A DNA stretch of 64,000 bases from Verrucomicrobiota bacterium (GTDB taxonomy: Bacteria; Verrucomicrobiota; Verrucomicrobiia; Opitutales; Opitutaceae). The DNA is taken from positions 124,001 through 188,000 of the forward strand of contig JAEZUE010000047.1 of assembly GCA_023443455.1 (NCBI GenBank), written 5' to 3'. This document shows positions 1-8,559 of the stretch, piece after piece; the first letter of the stretch is position 1; every line of letters begins with the position of its first letter. A model generated the notes under the pieces. It searched no databases and was not told the origin of the DNA. It saw only the letters and a list, made by a program, of their open reading frames with translations. The position numbers were made by a program, and so were the translations under genes.

Positions 1-1700
1 CCGAGCGGCGCCAAGGCCTCGCGGTGCCGGTGCGTCATGTACTCGCGGGTCCACACCACGGCACCCTCGGGTGGCGGCGGCAAATCCGCACGGCAAAGCG
101 TGATCTCCGGCAACCCGAGTTGCGCCACCTTGTGCAGCTGCACCGTCTCGACCGCCTGCGGCAGATAGACATCCGCGTCCTGCCAGCGGAACGCGACCCG
201 CGGGTCGATCCCGAGCATCTCCGTCGCCAGCTCGACAAGACGCGCATTCTCGCGCTGGGCCCCCCGCAGCACCAGCGCCGCGATCCGTTCGCCCGCGAGA
301 TATCCGAACGCCTCCTGCACGTACGCCCAATCGCTCTCCATCGCCCGCCGCAACATCAAGGCCCGACGTTGCGCGTAAAACGGCGTGATCGCGCCCCAAT
401 CCTCGCCGGCGACCACCACCACGCTGTCCGACTCCGTCGTGTAGCGCAGGGCCTCGGCCAAGTCGTTCGATCCGCCGGGCAGCGCGACCTGCAACGGCCG
501 GTGAAAACTCCACCACACGTGGACCTGCATCGCGCAGAACGCGAGCACCACGGCCCACGTGCGCCAACGCGGCACCGCCGTCTCGAACAACCCGCCCAAC
601 ACCAGACCAGCCGCCACCATCGGCAGCACCGCCACGGCCGTGAAGTAGTACTCGTGCCACGCGTACAGCACCGGAAAGGTCGCCGGAGCCAGCAAGAAGA
701 CCACTGCGCAACCCACCGCCCACCACAGCCGCCGGCCGCCGCCCACCAGGAGCCCGACCGCAACGATCGCCAGCAGCGTCGACCACGGCAGAATCTCGAC
801 CGAGAACGTGCGCCAATGGGCCGCCCAGATCGCCGGATCCGCACGATAGTCCCGGTTGCCGAAGTTGTACCCGTGCATCGCCGCCGACACCAGGTTGCGA
901 CTGCTCGGATTGAGCGCCTTGACCGCATCGCTGAAACCGATCCACCAATACGTAGCGGCAAACGGCAGCGCCACCGCCGCAGCCGACCAGCCGACGATCC
1001 GCCCCAGCGCCCGCGCCCGCGCTCCGGCCCCGTTCTCCCGCCACGCCCGCCACAACCACCACACGCCCCATGCGACCGCCGGCACAAGGTACACCATGAA
1101 CGTCGTCACCTTCACCAAGCCGGCGCCGATCCCCGCGAGATTGGCCAGCACCAGCCACGCCCAGCTCCGTTTCTCCACCGCCGCCACGAACGCCTGCAGG
1201 AACCACAGCGCAAACAACAGCGCCATCGTCTCGATCAAGAACGCCCGCGCATAGAACAACAGCAGTGGGCACGTGAGCACCATCGCCATCACCACCACGC
1301 GGCGCGACCGGTCGAATCCCATCCGCCCGCACAGCAGCCATACCGCCGGCAACGCCAGGAAGAAACACACCGCGCTGACCAGCCGCGCGCTCTTGATCAA
1401 CGACAGCCCGGTCACGTCGCTCGTCACCGCCACCGTCCATTGATAGAGCGGAAATTCGAACGGGATCGACCAGGGCTTGCCCAGGATCGGCGTGGGGTAC
1501 GCGAGCGAGAAGTCATGGTCGCGCTGGACGAACATCGCGGTCATCGCCGTCTGCGCCTGCCGGAATGCGTTGCCGTGCAGCGCGCGGCTGCCGAAGCCGA
1601 CCGACACGGCCCAGACGGCGAAGAACAGGAGGCCGAGAAGCAGAAGCGTTGCGAAGAACTTCTCGCCGCGACCGGGAGCAGGTGGAGAGACGCGATCCAT
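1..1700 (-). CDS. Membrane glycosyltransferase, GT39/ArnT-like (partial, C-terminus off the left edge)
   Basis: About 566 codons are visible, read leftwards from ATG at 1700. Residues 14-36 form a hydrophobic helix, followed by a loop containing RQAQTAM and a PWSIPFEFPLYQW stretch typical of dolichyl-phosphate-mannose-type glycosyltransferases. Many further membrane segments follow (for example VVVMAMVLTCPLLLFYA and WWAVGCAVVFLLAPATF). A soluble C-terminal part begins near residue 390. The family transfers sugars from polyprenyl-phosphate donors outside the inner membrane; substrate unknown. It is divergent from the next gene, with 147 bp between the starts. The long plus-strand reading frame over this region is antisense shadow. 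Confidence 0.85.
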   Translation of the reverse strand, partial: MDRVSPPAPGRGEKFFATLLLLGLLFFAVWAVSVGFGSRALHGNAFRQAQTAMTAMFVQRDHDFSLAYPTPILGKPWSIPFEFPLYQWTVAVTSDVTGLSLIKSARLVSAVCFFLALPAVWLLCGRMGFDRSRRVVVMAMVLTCPLLLFYARAFLIETMALLFALWFLQAFVAAVEKRSWAWLVLANLAGIGAGLVKVTTFMVYLVPAVAWGVWWLWRAWRENGAGARARALGRIVGWSAAAVALPFAATYWWIGFSDAVKALNPSSRNLVSAAMHGYNFGNRDYRADPAIWAAHWRTFSVEILPWSTLLAIVAVGLLVGGGRRLWWAVGCAVVFLLAPATFPVLYAWHEYYFTAVAVLPMVAAGLVLGGLFETAVPRWRTWAVVLAFCAMQVHVWWSFHRPLQVALPGGSNDLAEALRYTTESDSVVVVAGEDWGAITPFYAQRRALMLRRAMESDWAYVQEAFGYLAGERIAALVLRGAQRENARLVELATEMLGIDPRVAFRWQDADVYLPQAVETVQLHKVAQLGLPEITLCRADLPPPPEGAVVWTREYMTHRHREALAPL

Positions 1701-1847
1701 GCGGGGATAGACAGACAGAACGACAAAACCCGCCGAGCCCGACCTGCCAATACGGATTTCGCCGTCGTACCATTCTTGGCGCAAAAACCCCGTCCTAAGA
1801 ATCTTTACTGCGATCCCGCCCCACCGGTAAGACCTTGTGGCTCCGCC

Positions 1848-4800
1848 ATGACCGCTCCGGCCCCGCACGTCTCCTTCAGCATCGACCAGCCCGTCAACTG
1901 GCGCCTCACGGCCCCGACTTTGGAGATCGCCGGCTGGCTGTACCCGGACACCGAAGCCGCCTGCATCGACATCCGTGCCCGCGTCGACCGCCGCGTCTTC
2001 CTCGGCCTCCATGGCCTCGACCGCGACGACCTCGTCGCCCGTTTCCCCGGCAACCTCGCCGCGCGCCGCAGCGGTTTCCGCATCGCCGCCCACGTCTGGA
2101 CCGGCGCCCGCACCATCGCCCTCGACTGGCAGGACGCCGCCGGCGAATGGCATGAGTTCTTCCGCGCCGACCTCGACCTCTCCGCCCTGCCGCCGACCGC
2201 GAAAGCGCCGAAGGTCCTCAAGACCGCCCACGTCTACGAGACGCTCCAGCACCTCTACCGCAGCAACCACCGCGCCTCGTTCTTCGCGATGTGCCGCGCG
2301 GCCGACGCGATGCTGCGCGAGGTGCTCGTCTTCACCACCGAGGTGCCGCGCGGCGACGGTTTCCACGGCTTCATCGAGACGCCCGGCTACTGGCTGCAGG
2401 CCCAGTACGACAAATTTCGCGTCACCGGCTGGACCTTCGGCATCGGCTTCGACATCGCCCGCCTGCACGCGACCACCGGCGTCGGCGCGGGCAACCGCCT
2501 CATCTATCCGAAGGAGCGCGAGGATGTCGCCGCCGGCCACCCCGAACACGCCAACGCCCGTCGCGCCGGCTTCTACGGCCTCGTCGATGTGCGTGCCGAT
2601 CTGCCCGGTCCCGCCCACCTGCGCATCTACGCCGACCAGCCCGACGGCCGCCGCCTGCTCGTCTTTTCCCGGCGCATGTTTCTCGACCGCCACGACGAAC
2701 ACAGCGGCCCCGTACCGGTCTTCCGCCCGTGGAAGTTCTGGCTCTGCCAACTCGCGCTCCTGCGCGGCGCCTACCTCGGCCGCTTCAAGCTGCAGGACTG
2801 GAAGTATCCATTCTCCGAGATCGCCCGCCTGCGCGCCGACCTCGACCGCTCGCTCGGTCGCCGCGCCGGACCGCCGCCCACGCCGGTGGCGGTCGTTCGA
2901 CGCAGCCAACAGGATCCGTACTCGCGCTGGGCCTGGCACAACCGCCCCACGCCGCGCCTGCTCGCCGCACTCTCGGTCGACGCCGCCGCAGCCGTCGCCG
3001 CCGGCGGCCCGCTGATCAGCATCGTCGTCCCCGCCTACAACACGCCGGAGCGCTACCTGCGCGAGCTGCTCGACTGCCTCCGCGCGCAGCTCTACCCACG
3101 CTGGGAACTCTGCATCGCCGACGACGCCTCCCCGCAGCCGCACGTCCGCACGATGCTCGAGCAGGCCGCCAAATCCGACCCGCGCTTCCGCCCGGTCTTC
3201 CGCACCGAAAACGGCCACATCTCCCGCGCCACCAACTCCGCCCTCGAGATCGCCAGCGGCGAGTTCGTCGCCCTCCTCGACCATGACGACCTGCTGCCGC
3301 CCGATGCGCTCCTGCACGTCGCCCAGGCGATTCTCACGCACCCAACCGCCGGATACCTCTACACCGACGAGGACAAGATCGACGACACCGGCCGCCGCTT
3401 CGACCCCCAGTTCAAGGGCGACTGGAGCCCGGAGATGGCGATCACCCATAACTATACGCACCACCTCACCGTCATCCGCCGCAGCGTCGTGAACGCAGTC
3501 GGCGGCCTGCGCCCGGACTTCAACGGCGCGCAGGACATCGATCTCTTCCTCCGCTGTTTCGAGAACACCGCGCACGAGGACGTCGTCCATGTGCCCTTCG
3601 TCTGCTACCACTGGCGCGCCCACGCCGAGAGCACCGCCTCGCGCGGCGACCAGAAGGGTTACCTCTTCGACGCCGCCCGCCGGGCCATTGCCGAGGCGTG
3701 CCAGCGCCGAGGCCTGCGCGCCGAACCGATGCTGCCCGACTGGGCCACGCGCTACGCCTGCTGCCTGCACCAACTGCGTTGGGACCCCGCCATCCTGCGC
3801 GAGAACCCCGTCACGATCGTCATCCCGACGAAGAACCGCGGCGATCTGCTCGCCCGTTGTCTCGACTCGCTCGCGCGAACCACGCCGCACGAAAGCGTGA
3901 ACGTGATCGTCGTGAACGACGGCTCCGACGAGCCCGCCACGCTCGAGCTTCTGGGTACGCTCCCGACGCGCACCGACCTGCGCTGCACCGTGCTCGACCT
4001 GCCGGCCGATCCCACGGGCTTCAACTATTCCCGCCTCGTCAACGCCGGCTCCGCCCGCGCCGACACCCCGCTGCTGCTTCACCTCAACAACGACGTCGAG
4101 GCGCTGCGCCCCGGTTGGCTCGAGGAGCTCGCCGGCTGGCTCACGGTCCCCGGTGTCGGTGTGGTCGGCGCGAAGTTGCTCTATCCCGACAGCACGATCA
4201 ACCATGCCGGCATCGGCCTGAGCCGCCACGACCGGCTGCCGCACACGCTGTTCGAGCGTGAGCCGTCCGAGGACCTCGGTCTGCTTTTCCTCCCCCACGC
4301 CGCGCGCAACGTCGCCGCGGTCACCGGAGCCTGCCTGCTCACCCGCACCACGCTCTATCGCGAGCTGGGCGGCTTCGACGAAACCGACTTTCGCGTCGCC
4401 TACAACGACGTCGATTTCTGCCTACGCGCCCAGGAACTCGGCCAGCGCATCGTCGTCACGCCGCAGGCCGTGCTCCAGCACGTCGGCAGCGCTTCCCGAG
4501 GCCGGGAATACACCGAGAAGGAGCACCTCGCCTTCGTCGCCCGCCACGGCGACTACCGCGACCCGTACCTCAGCGCCACCTACGAGTTCCCGCCCGCCGC
4601 ACCGCGCCTCAACCCGTACCATTACCGCTACGCCGAGGGCCCGGTCTCCGTGTCCGGCACTCCGACGGTGGGTCGGGCTTCACGCCCGACATCTTCTGCT
4701 CCGGGCTCTCGACCCTCGACGCTCGTCGCTCGCCCGCTGCGCATGCTCTTCGTCACGCACAACCTGAAGTTCGAGGGCGCACCGATCCTGCTCTTCGAAC

Positions 4801-5909
4801 AGGCGCGCCACCACGCGACCGTGCCGGGCGTGAGCATCCGCGTCGTCTCGCCCGAAGACGGCCCGCTGCGCGCGCGCTACGAGGAGCTCGGAGTCCCGGT
4901 CGAGATCTGGGACACCTCCGCGATCCTCACCGCGACCGACGCCGCGCAGTGCGAGACGGCGATCTCAGCCCTCGCGGCCGCGCACCCGCTGCCCGACATC
5001 GACCTCGTCGTCGGCAACACCGTCCTCACTTTTTGGACCGTTCCGCTCGCCACGCGTCTCGGCAAGCCGTCGCTGCTCTACGTCTACGAAAGCTGCACGC
5101 TCGACAAGCTCTTCGCCCGCGCCGGCCTGCCCGCCCGCCTGCGCGAGCCCGCCGAAGCCGCCCTGCGCGACGCCACCCGGGTCTGCTTCGCCGCCCTTGC
5201 CACCGAGGCGATCTTCCAGGAACAGAACCACCACGACAATTTTCGCCACGTCGCCAGCGCGGTCGATCTCGCCCGCATCGAGAAGTTCGTTGCGTCGTCC
5301 GACCGCGCCACGTTGCGCCAGAAGCACGGCATCCCGGCCGACGTGCCGCTCGTGATCAACGTCGGCTCCGTCTGCGAGCGCAAAGGCCAGCACATCTACC
5401 TCCGCGGCATCGACCGCCTGCGCAAGGAATGGCCGGAGGCGTTTCCCGGGAAACCGTTCCCGCGCTTCCTCATCATCGGCGCCCGCGACGGGCTCTATCT
5501 CGAATCCATCCAGCAGGATATCTCGCTGCTCGGACTCGAGGAGGTGCAGGTGCTCGCCGAGCGCGGCGACATCGACGACTTCTTCCGCATGGCCGACCTC
5601 CTGGTCTGCACGAGCTTCGAGGAGTCGTTTCCGCGCGTGCTGCTCGAGGCGATGGCCTTTGGTGTCCGAATCGTGAGCACAGATGTCTTCGGTATCCCCG
5701 AGATGCTCACCGGCAACGACGAGGCGCACCTCATCCCCGCCGGCGATCCGGCGAAGCTCGCCGCCGCGTTGACGAAGGCCCTCGGCGAGCACTTCGCCGG
5801 CGACGACTGGATGGTCTCGATGGCCCGCGCCCGCGTGCACCGGCACTTCGACACGACCAAGCTGCTCCCCCGCCACCTCGAACTCTGCCGCGAGGCGGCC
5901 CTCGGATGA
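1848..5909 (+). CDS. Three-headed glycosyltransferase (beta-module, GT2, GT2, GT4)
   Basis: The protein has 1353 residues from ATG 1848. The open frame extends upstream, but that part is antisense to the preceding gene and low in protein character. Domains in order: two beta-rich N-terminal modules (about residues 5-115 and 165-280, the second with HGFIETPGYW); a GT2 domain from about 390 (SIVVPAYNTPERY, LLDHDDLLPPD, YTDEDKID); a second GT2 from about 655 (TIVIPTKNRGD, HLNNDVEALRPGW); and a GT4/GT-B domain from about 964 (MLFVTHNLKFEGAPILLF) with the donor-site motif FEESFPRVLLEAM near 1257. It probably makes several consecutive linkages of a surface glycan in the cytoplasm. The linker before GT4 contains REP-like DNA. 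Confidence 0.9.
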   Translation: MTAPAPHVSFSIDQPVNWRLTAPTLEIAGWLYPDTEAACIDIRARVDRRVFLGLHGLDRDDLVARFPGNLAARRSGFRIAAHVWTGARTIALDWQDAAGEWHEFFRADLDLSALPPTAKAPKVLKTAHVYETLQHLYRSNHRASFFAMCRAADAMLREVLVFTTEVPRGDGFHGFIETPGYWLQAQYDKFRVTGWTFGIGFDIARLHATTGVGAGNRLIYPKEREDVAAGHPEHANARRAGFYGLVDVRADLPGPAHLRIYADQPDGRRLLVFSRRMFLDRHDEHSGPVPVFRPWKFWLCQLALLRGAYLGRFKLQDWKYPFSEIARLRADLDRSLGRRAGPPPTPVAVVRRSQQDPYSRWAWHNRPTPRLLAALSVDAAAAVAAGGPLISIVVPAYNTPERYLRELLDCLRAQLYPRWELCIADDASPQPHVRTMLEQAAKSDPRFRPVFRTENGHISRATNSALEIASGEFVALLDHDDLLPPDALLHVAQAILTHPTAGYLYTDEDKIDDTGRRFDPQFKGDWSPEMAITHNYTHHLTVIRRSVVNAVGGLRPDFNGAQDIDLFLRCFENTAHEDVVHVPFVCYHWRAHAESTASRGDQKGYLFDAARRAIAEACQRRGLRAEPMLPDWATRYACCLHQLRWDPAILRENPVTIVIPTKNRGDLLARCLDSLARTTPHESVNVIVVNDGSDEPATLELLGTLPTRTDLRCTVLDLPADPTGFNYSRLVNAGSARADTPLLLHLNNDVEALRPGWLEELAGWLTVPGVGVVGAKLLYPDSTINHAGIGLSRHDRLPHTLFEREPSEDLGLLFLPHAARNVAAVTGACLLTRTTLYRELGGFDETDFRVAYNDVDFCLRAQELGQRIVVTPQAVLQHVGSASRGREYTEKEHLAFVARHGDYRDPYLSATYEFPPAAPRLNPYHYRYAEGPVSVSGTPTVGRASRPTSSAPGSRPSTLVARPLRMLFVTHNLKFEGAPILLFEQARHHATVPGVSIRVVSPEDGPLRARYEELGVPVEIWDTSAILTATDAAQCETAISALAAAHPLPDIDLVVGNTVLTFWTVPLATRLGKPSLLYVYESCTLDKLFARAGLPARLREPAEAALRDATRVCFAALATEAIFQEQNHHDNFRHVASAVDLARIEKFVASSDRATLRQKHGIPADVPLVINVGSVCERKGQHIYLRGIDRLRKEWPEAFPGKPFPRFLIIGARDGLYLESIQQDISLLGLEEVQVLAERGDIDDFFRMADLLVCTSFEESFPRVLLEAMAFGVRIVSTDVFGIPEMLTGNDEAHLIPAGDPAKLAAALTKALGEHFAGDDWMVSMARARVHRHFDTTKLLPRHLELCREAALG
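4672..4725. repeat. REP-like hairpin inside a coding linker
   Basis: GTCGGGC (4672-4678), loop TTCAC, GCCCGAC (4684-4690) form a perfect 7-bp hairpin. It is followed by CCCTCGACGCTCG at 4713-4725, which recurs exactly at 62876-62888 in a non-coding gap. The stretch encodes the Ser/Pro/Arg-rich linker between the second GT2 and GT4 domains, with no secondary structure expected. It looks like an intergenic repeat absorbed into the reading frame. Confidence 0.45.
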
Positions 5910-5937
5910 TCGCAGCTTCCGCAGACAATGCAGACCG

Positions 5938-5994
5938 TGGCGCAGGCCTCCGTGCCTGCGAGATCCGGCATCGCAGGCACCGAGGCCTGCGCCA
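5938..5994. repeat. Long REP-like hairpin between glycosyltransferase genes
   Basis: The arms 5938-5961 and 5971-5994 are 24 nt each with one internal mismatch (C opposite C), around a 9-nt loop (GATCCGGCA). The hairpin lies in the 112-bp gap after the triple glycosyltransferase. No T-tract follows, so a simple intrinsic terminator is unlikely. It resembles a dispersed palindromic element and could attenuate transcription or stabilise mRNA. Confidence 0.6.
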
Positions 5995-6021
5995 CACCCC
6001 AACGGGAATCATCGCCTTCCG

Positions 6022-8274
6022 ATGATCGAGACACCCCACGCCTTCTTCCATCTCGATTCGCCAACGCCGGGTGAAACGCCCCCCGCCGGCCGCGTCGTCC
6101 TGCGCGGGTGGATCGTAGCGAAACCGGGCAACCATTTCGTCGACCTGCGCGCCCGGGTCGGCCACCGCGTATTTCCGGGAATCTACGGGCTCCCCCGCCC
6201 GGACCTCGCCGACTTCTTCCAGGCCCGCGAGCCGCGCCTGCTCGCCGCGTTCGAGCAACCGGTACAGCTCGCCCCCGGGACCAACGCGATCGCCTTCGAG
6301 GCCTGCACGCTGGCCGGCGAGTGGATCGGCGTCCACACCGAGGAACTCGCCGCCGACCCAAGCGGAGCCGCGTCCTCCGCCGCCTCGGCGAAGGACGCGC
6401 CATTGCGCGCCGTCGAGTTTGCCCGCGCCCTGCAACTGCTGCTCCGCCACGCCGCCGGCGAGTCGCATCCGGACTGGCGCTCGCTCGCGACCGAACTCGC
6501 CGCGTCCATCCCGCATCCTTCGACCCTGCGGTTTGCGCACGCGCCGTTCCACGGCCACTTCGACGAACCCGCCGCCATTGCCCGCGGCGCCTTCGGGCGC
6601 GTCAACCTCATCGGCTGGCTCTTCCACGAAACGCAGGAGATCCGCCGTGTCTTCGCCACCTTCGACCTGATGACGGTCCAGGAACTGAAGCCGGCCGGCG
6701 AATACGCGGGTGTGCCCGAGCGGTTCCCGCAATTCGCCCATGCCCGCGGCTGCCGCTGGAAGGGATTCATCGATACACCGGCGCAGTTGCCGCAACCACG
6801 CACGCTGCGCCTCTACGCCGAACTCGCCGACGGTTCGTGGCATCTGTGCAACGTCCAACGCACGCTGCTCTGGGACGTGGAAACCGAGAAGCTCGCCCAC
6901 CCGCGGTTCTCACACTCCACATTCCTGCACGCGGCGTGGGCCCTGCACGCGGCGCTGCGCCGCCGCGGCGTGGCGATCGAGCGCTTCCGCGCGCTGCTGC
7001 CCGAGGTGCGCCCGGTGTGGGAAACGTTCCAAACACTCGCGCCCCGACGCGGGCCTTCGATGGGCGGCCTCGCCCGCGATCTGGCTGCCGCCGAACCGCC
7101 ACAGGCCGATCTGCGCCGCCTGCTCTTCGTCAGCCACAACCTCAACCTCGAGGGCGCGCCGTTGTTCCTCGCCGAGTTCGCCGCCTTCTGTCGCCGCAAC
7201 GGTTCGCCGGCCATCACGGTGCTAACCGGCCGCGACGGCCCGCTGCGCAAACGCTACGAACAGCTCGGCGCGGAGGTGCACGTGGTCGACCTCGGCCCTC
7301 TCGCCTGCGCGGCCACGCCCGCCGCCCAGCGCGACGCCCTCCGCGCGGTGATGCGCGAGGTCGATTTCACCGCGTGCGACCTCGTCGTGGCCAACACACT
7401 CCTGTGCTACTGGGCGGTCCACGCTGCGCGGGCCGCCCATCGACCGTCGCTCTTTTACATCCACGAGAGCACGACACCGGCCGCCTTCTTCCACGGCCAC
7501 CTGCCGGCCGCCGTGCTGCCCGCGGTCGAGAAGGCCTTCACCGCGGCTACTCGCGTCTCATTCCTCACCGAGGCCACGCGCCGCTACTACACCGCCTTCT
7601 CCGACGGGGCGAACTACCGCATCGCGCCCGGCTGGATCGACCTGCGCTCGCTCGACGCCATCCGCGCCTCGCGAAGCCGCGAGGAGCTCCGCCGCCGGCT
7701 CAACCTCGCGCCCGACGAACGCCTCGTCATCAACCTCGGCACGGTCTGCGACCGAAAGGGTCAGATCCTCTTCGCCCGCGCGATCGACCTGCTCTGCCGC
7801 CGGTATCCGCCCGCCAAACGCGTCCGCTTCCTCATGGTCGGCGCCCGCGCCACCGACTACGACCGCGACCTCGCCGACCAGCTCGCCCTGCTCGACCGCC
7901 CGAATCTCGCCGTCGTGCCGGAGAGCGAGGATGCGGCCGCCTACTACGGCGCAGCCGATGGCTTCGTGTGCTCCAGTTTCGAGGAGTCGTTCCCGCGGGT
8001 GATCCTCGAGGCGATGGCCTTCTCGCTGCCGATCGTGAGCTCCGCCGTGCACGGCGTGCCCGAGATCGTGCGACACGATGAGGAGGCGCTGCTCGTGCCC
8101 CCCGGCGACACCTGGGCGCTCGCCGATGCCCTGCAGCAGATCCTCGAGCAGCCCGCGTGGGCGAGGCAGCTCGGCCAGCGCGCCCGCCGCCGCCTCGAAC
8201 AGACCTTCACCACCGAGCGCGTGCAACCGCTGCATCTCGCCCTCGCGCGCGAAACCGCCGCCGTGCAGGGATGA
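6022..8274 (+). CDS. Glycosyltransferase family 4 with two N-terminal beta-modules
   Basis: The protein has 750 residues. Residues 5-110 and about 175-280 are two copies of the beta-rich module also found in the neighbouring enzymes (RVVLRGWIVAKPG; VNLIGWLFHET then KGFIDTPAQLPQPRTLRLYAEL). The GT-B catalytic part begins near residue 365 (LLFVSHNLNLEGAPLFLAEF), and the nucleotide-sugar motif FEESFPRVILEAMAF is near 653. The family transfers a sugar from an activated donor with retention of configuration. The start ATG lies 112 bp after the previous stop, beyond the large hairpin. Substrate cannot be read from sequence; the modules may bind glycan acceptors (inference). Confidence 0.88.
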   Translation: MIETPHAFFHLDSPTPGETPPAGRVVLRGWIVAKPGNHFVDLRARVGHRVFPGIYGLPRPDLADFFQAREPRLLAAFEQPVQLAPGTNAIAFEACTLAGEWIGVHTEELAADPSGAASSAASAKDAPLRAVEFARALQLLLRHAAGESHPDWRSLATELAASIPHPSTLRFAHAPFHGHFDEPAAIARGAFGRVNLIGWLFHETQEIRRVFATFDLMTVQELKPAGEYAGVPERFPQFAHARGCRWKGFIDTPAQLPQPRTLRLYAELADGSWHLCNVQRTLLWDVETEKLAHPRFSHSTFLHAAWALHAALRRRGVAIERFRALLPEVRPVWETFQTLAPRRGPSMGGLARDLAAAEPPQADLRRLLFVSHNLNLEGAPLFLAEFAAFCRRNGSPAITVLTGRDGPLRKRYEQLGAEVHVVDLGPLACAATPAAQRDALRAVMREVDFTACDLVVANTLLCYWAVHAARAAHRPSLFYIHESTTPAAFFHGHLPAAVLPAVEKAFTAATRVSFLTEATRRYYTAFSDGANYRIAPGWIDLRSLDAIRASRSREELRRRLNLAPDERLVINLGTVCDRKGQILFARAIDLLCRRYPPAKRVRFLMVGARATDYDRDLADQLALLDRPNLAVVPESEDAAAYYGAADGFVCSSFEESFPRVILEAMAFSLPIVSSAVHGVPEIVRHDEEALLVPPGDTWALADALQQILEQPAWARQLGQRARRRLEQTFTTERVQPLHLALARETAAVQG

Positions 8275-8430
8275 ACCCGAGCCGAGCCAACTCGCCTGCG
8301 CGTGGGGCGGCGCTTCAGCCCGCCACGGCCGACGCCGCTCTCGCACCCAAACCACGCACACGGCCCTCGACGTCGCCCTGAAGGGTCGACCTTCATCCAG
8401 GATCGCCTGCAAGCAGCCCACCTTTCTCAA

Positions 8431-8456
8431 TTGGCGACGATTGGCGTTCATTGGCG
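8431..8456. repeat. Three TTGGCG direct repeats phased at 10 bp
   Basis: TTGGCG occurs at 8431, 8441 and 8451, exactly one helical turn apart, in the 285-bp gap before the next gene. An imperfect pair of TTAGTG blocks follows near 8514-8539. Such phasing can mark a protein-binding site, but it could also be a remnant of a dispersed repeat. No other feature is seen in this gap. Confidence 0.35.
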
Positions 8457-8559
8457 ATTCCGCTCCTCCTGCCGGCCCCATGCCGCGCCCCCACTCCTCA
8501 CCTCCGCTCTTCATTAGTGCCCCCTAGTGTGTATTAGTGGTTCCAGTTCTCCATCACCG

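Noticed and set aside
24..1847. Upstream extension of the large GT reading frame
   Set aside because: It is Arg/His/Pro-rich and antisense to a convincing multi-pass membrane protein; recognisable sequence starts at ATG 1848.
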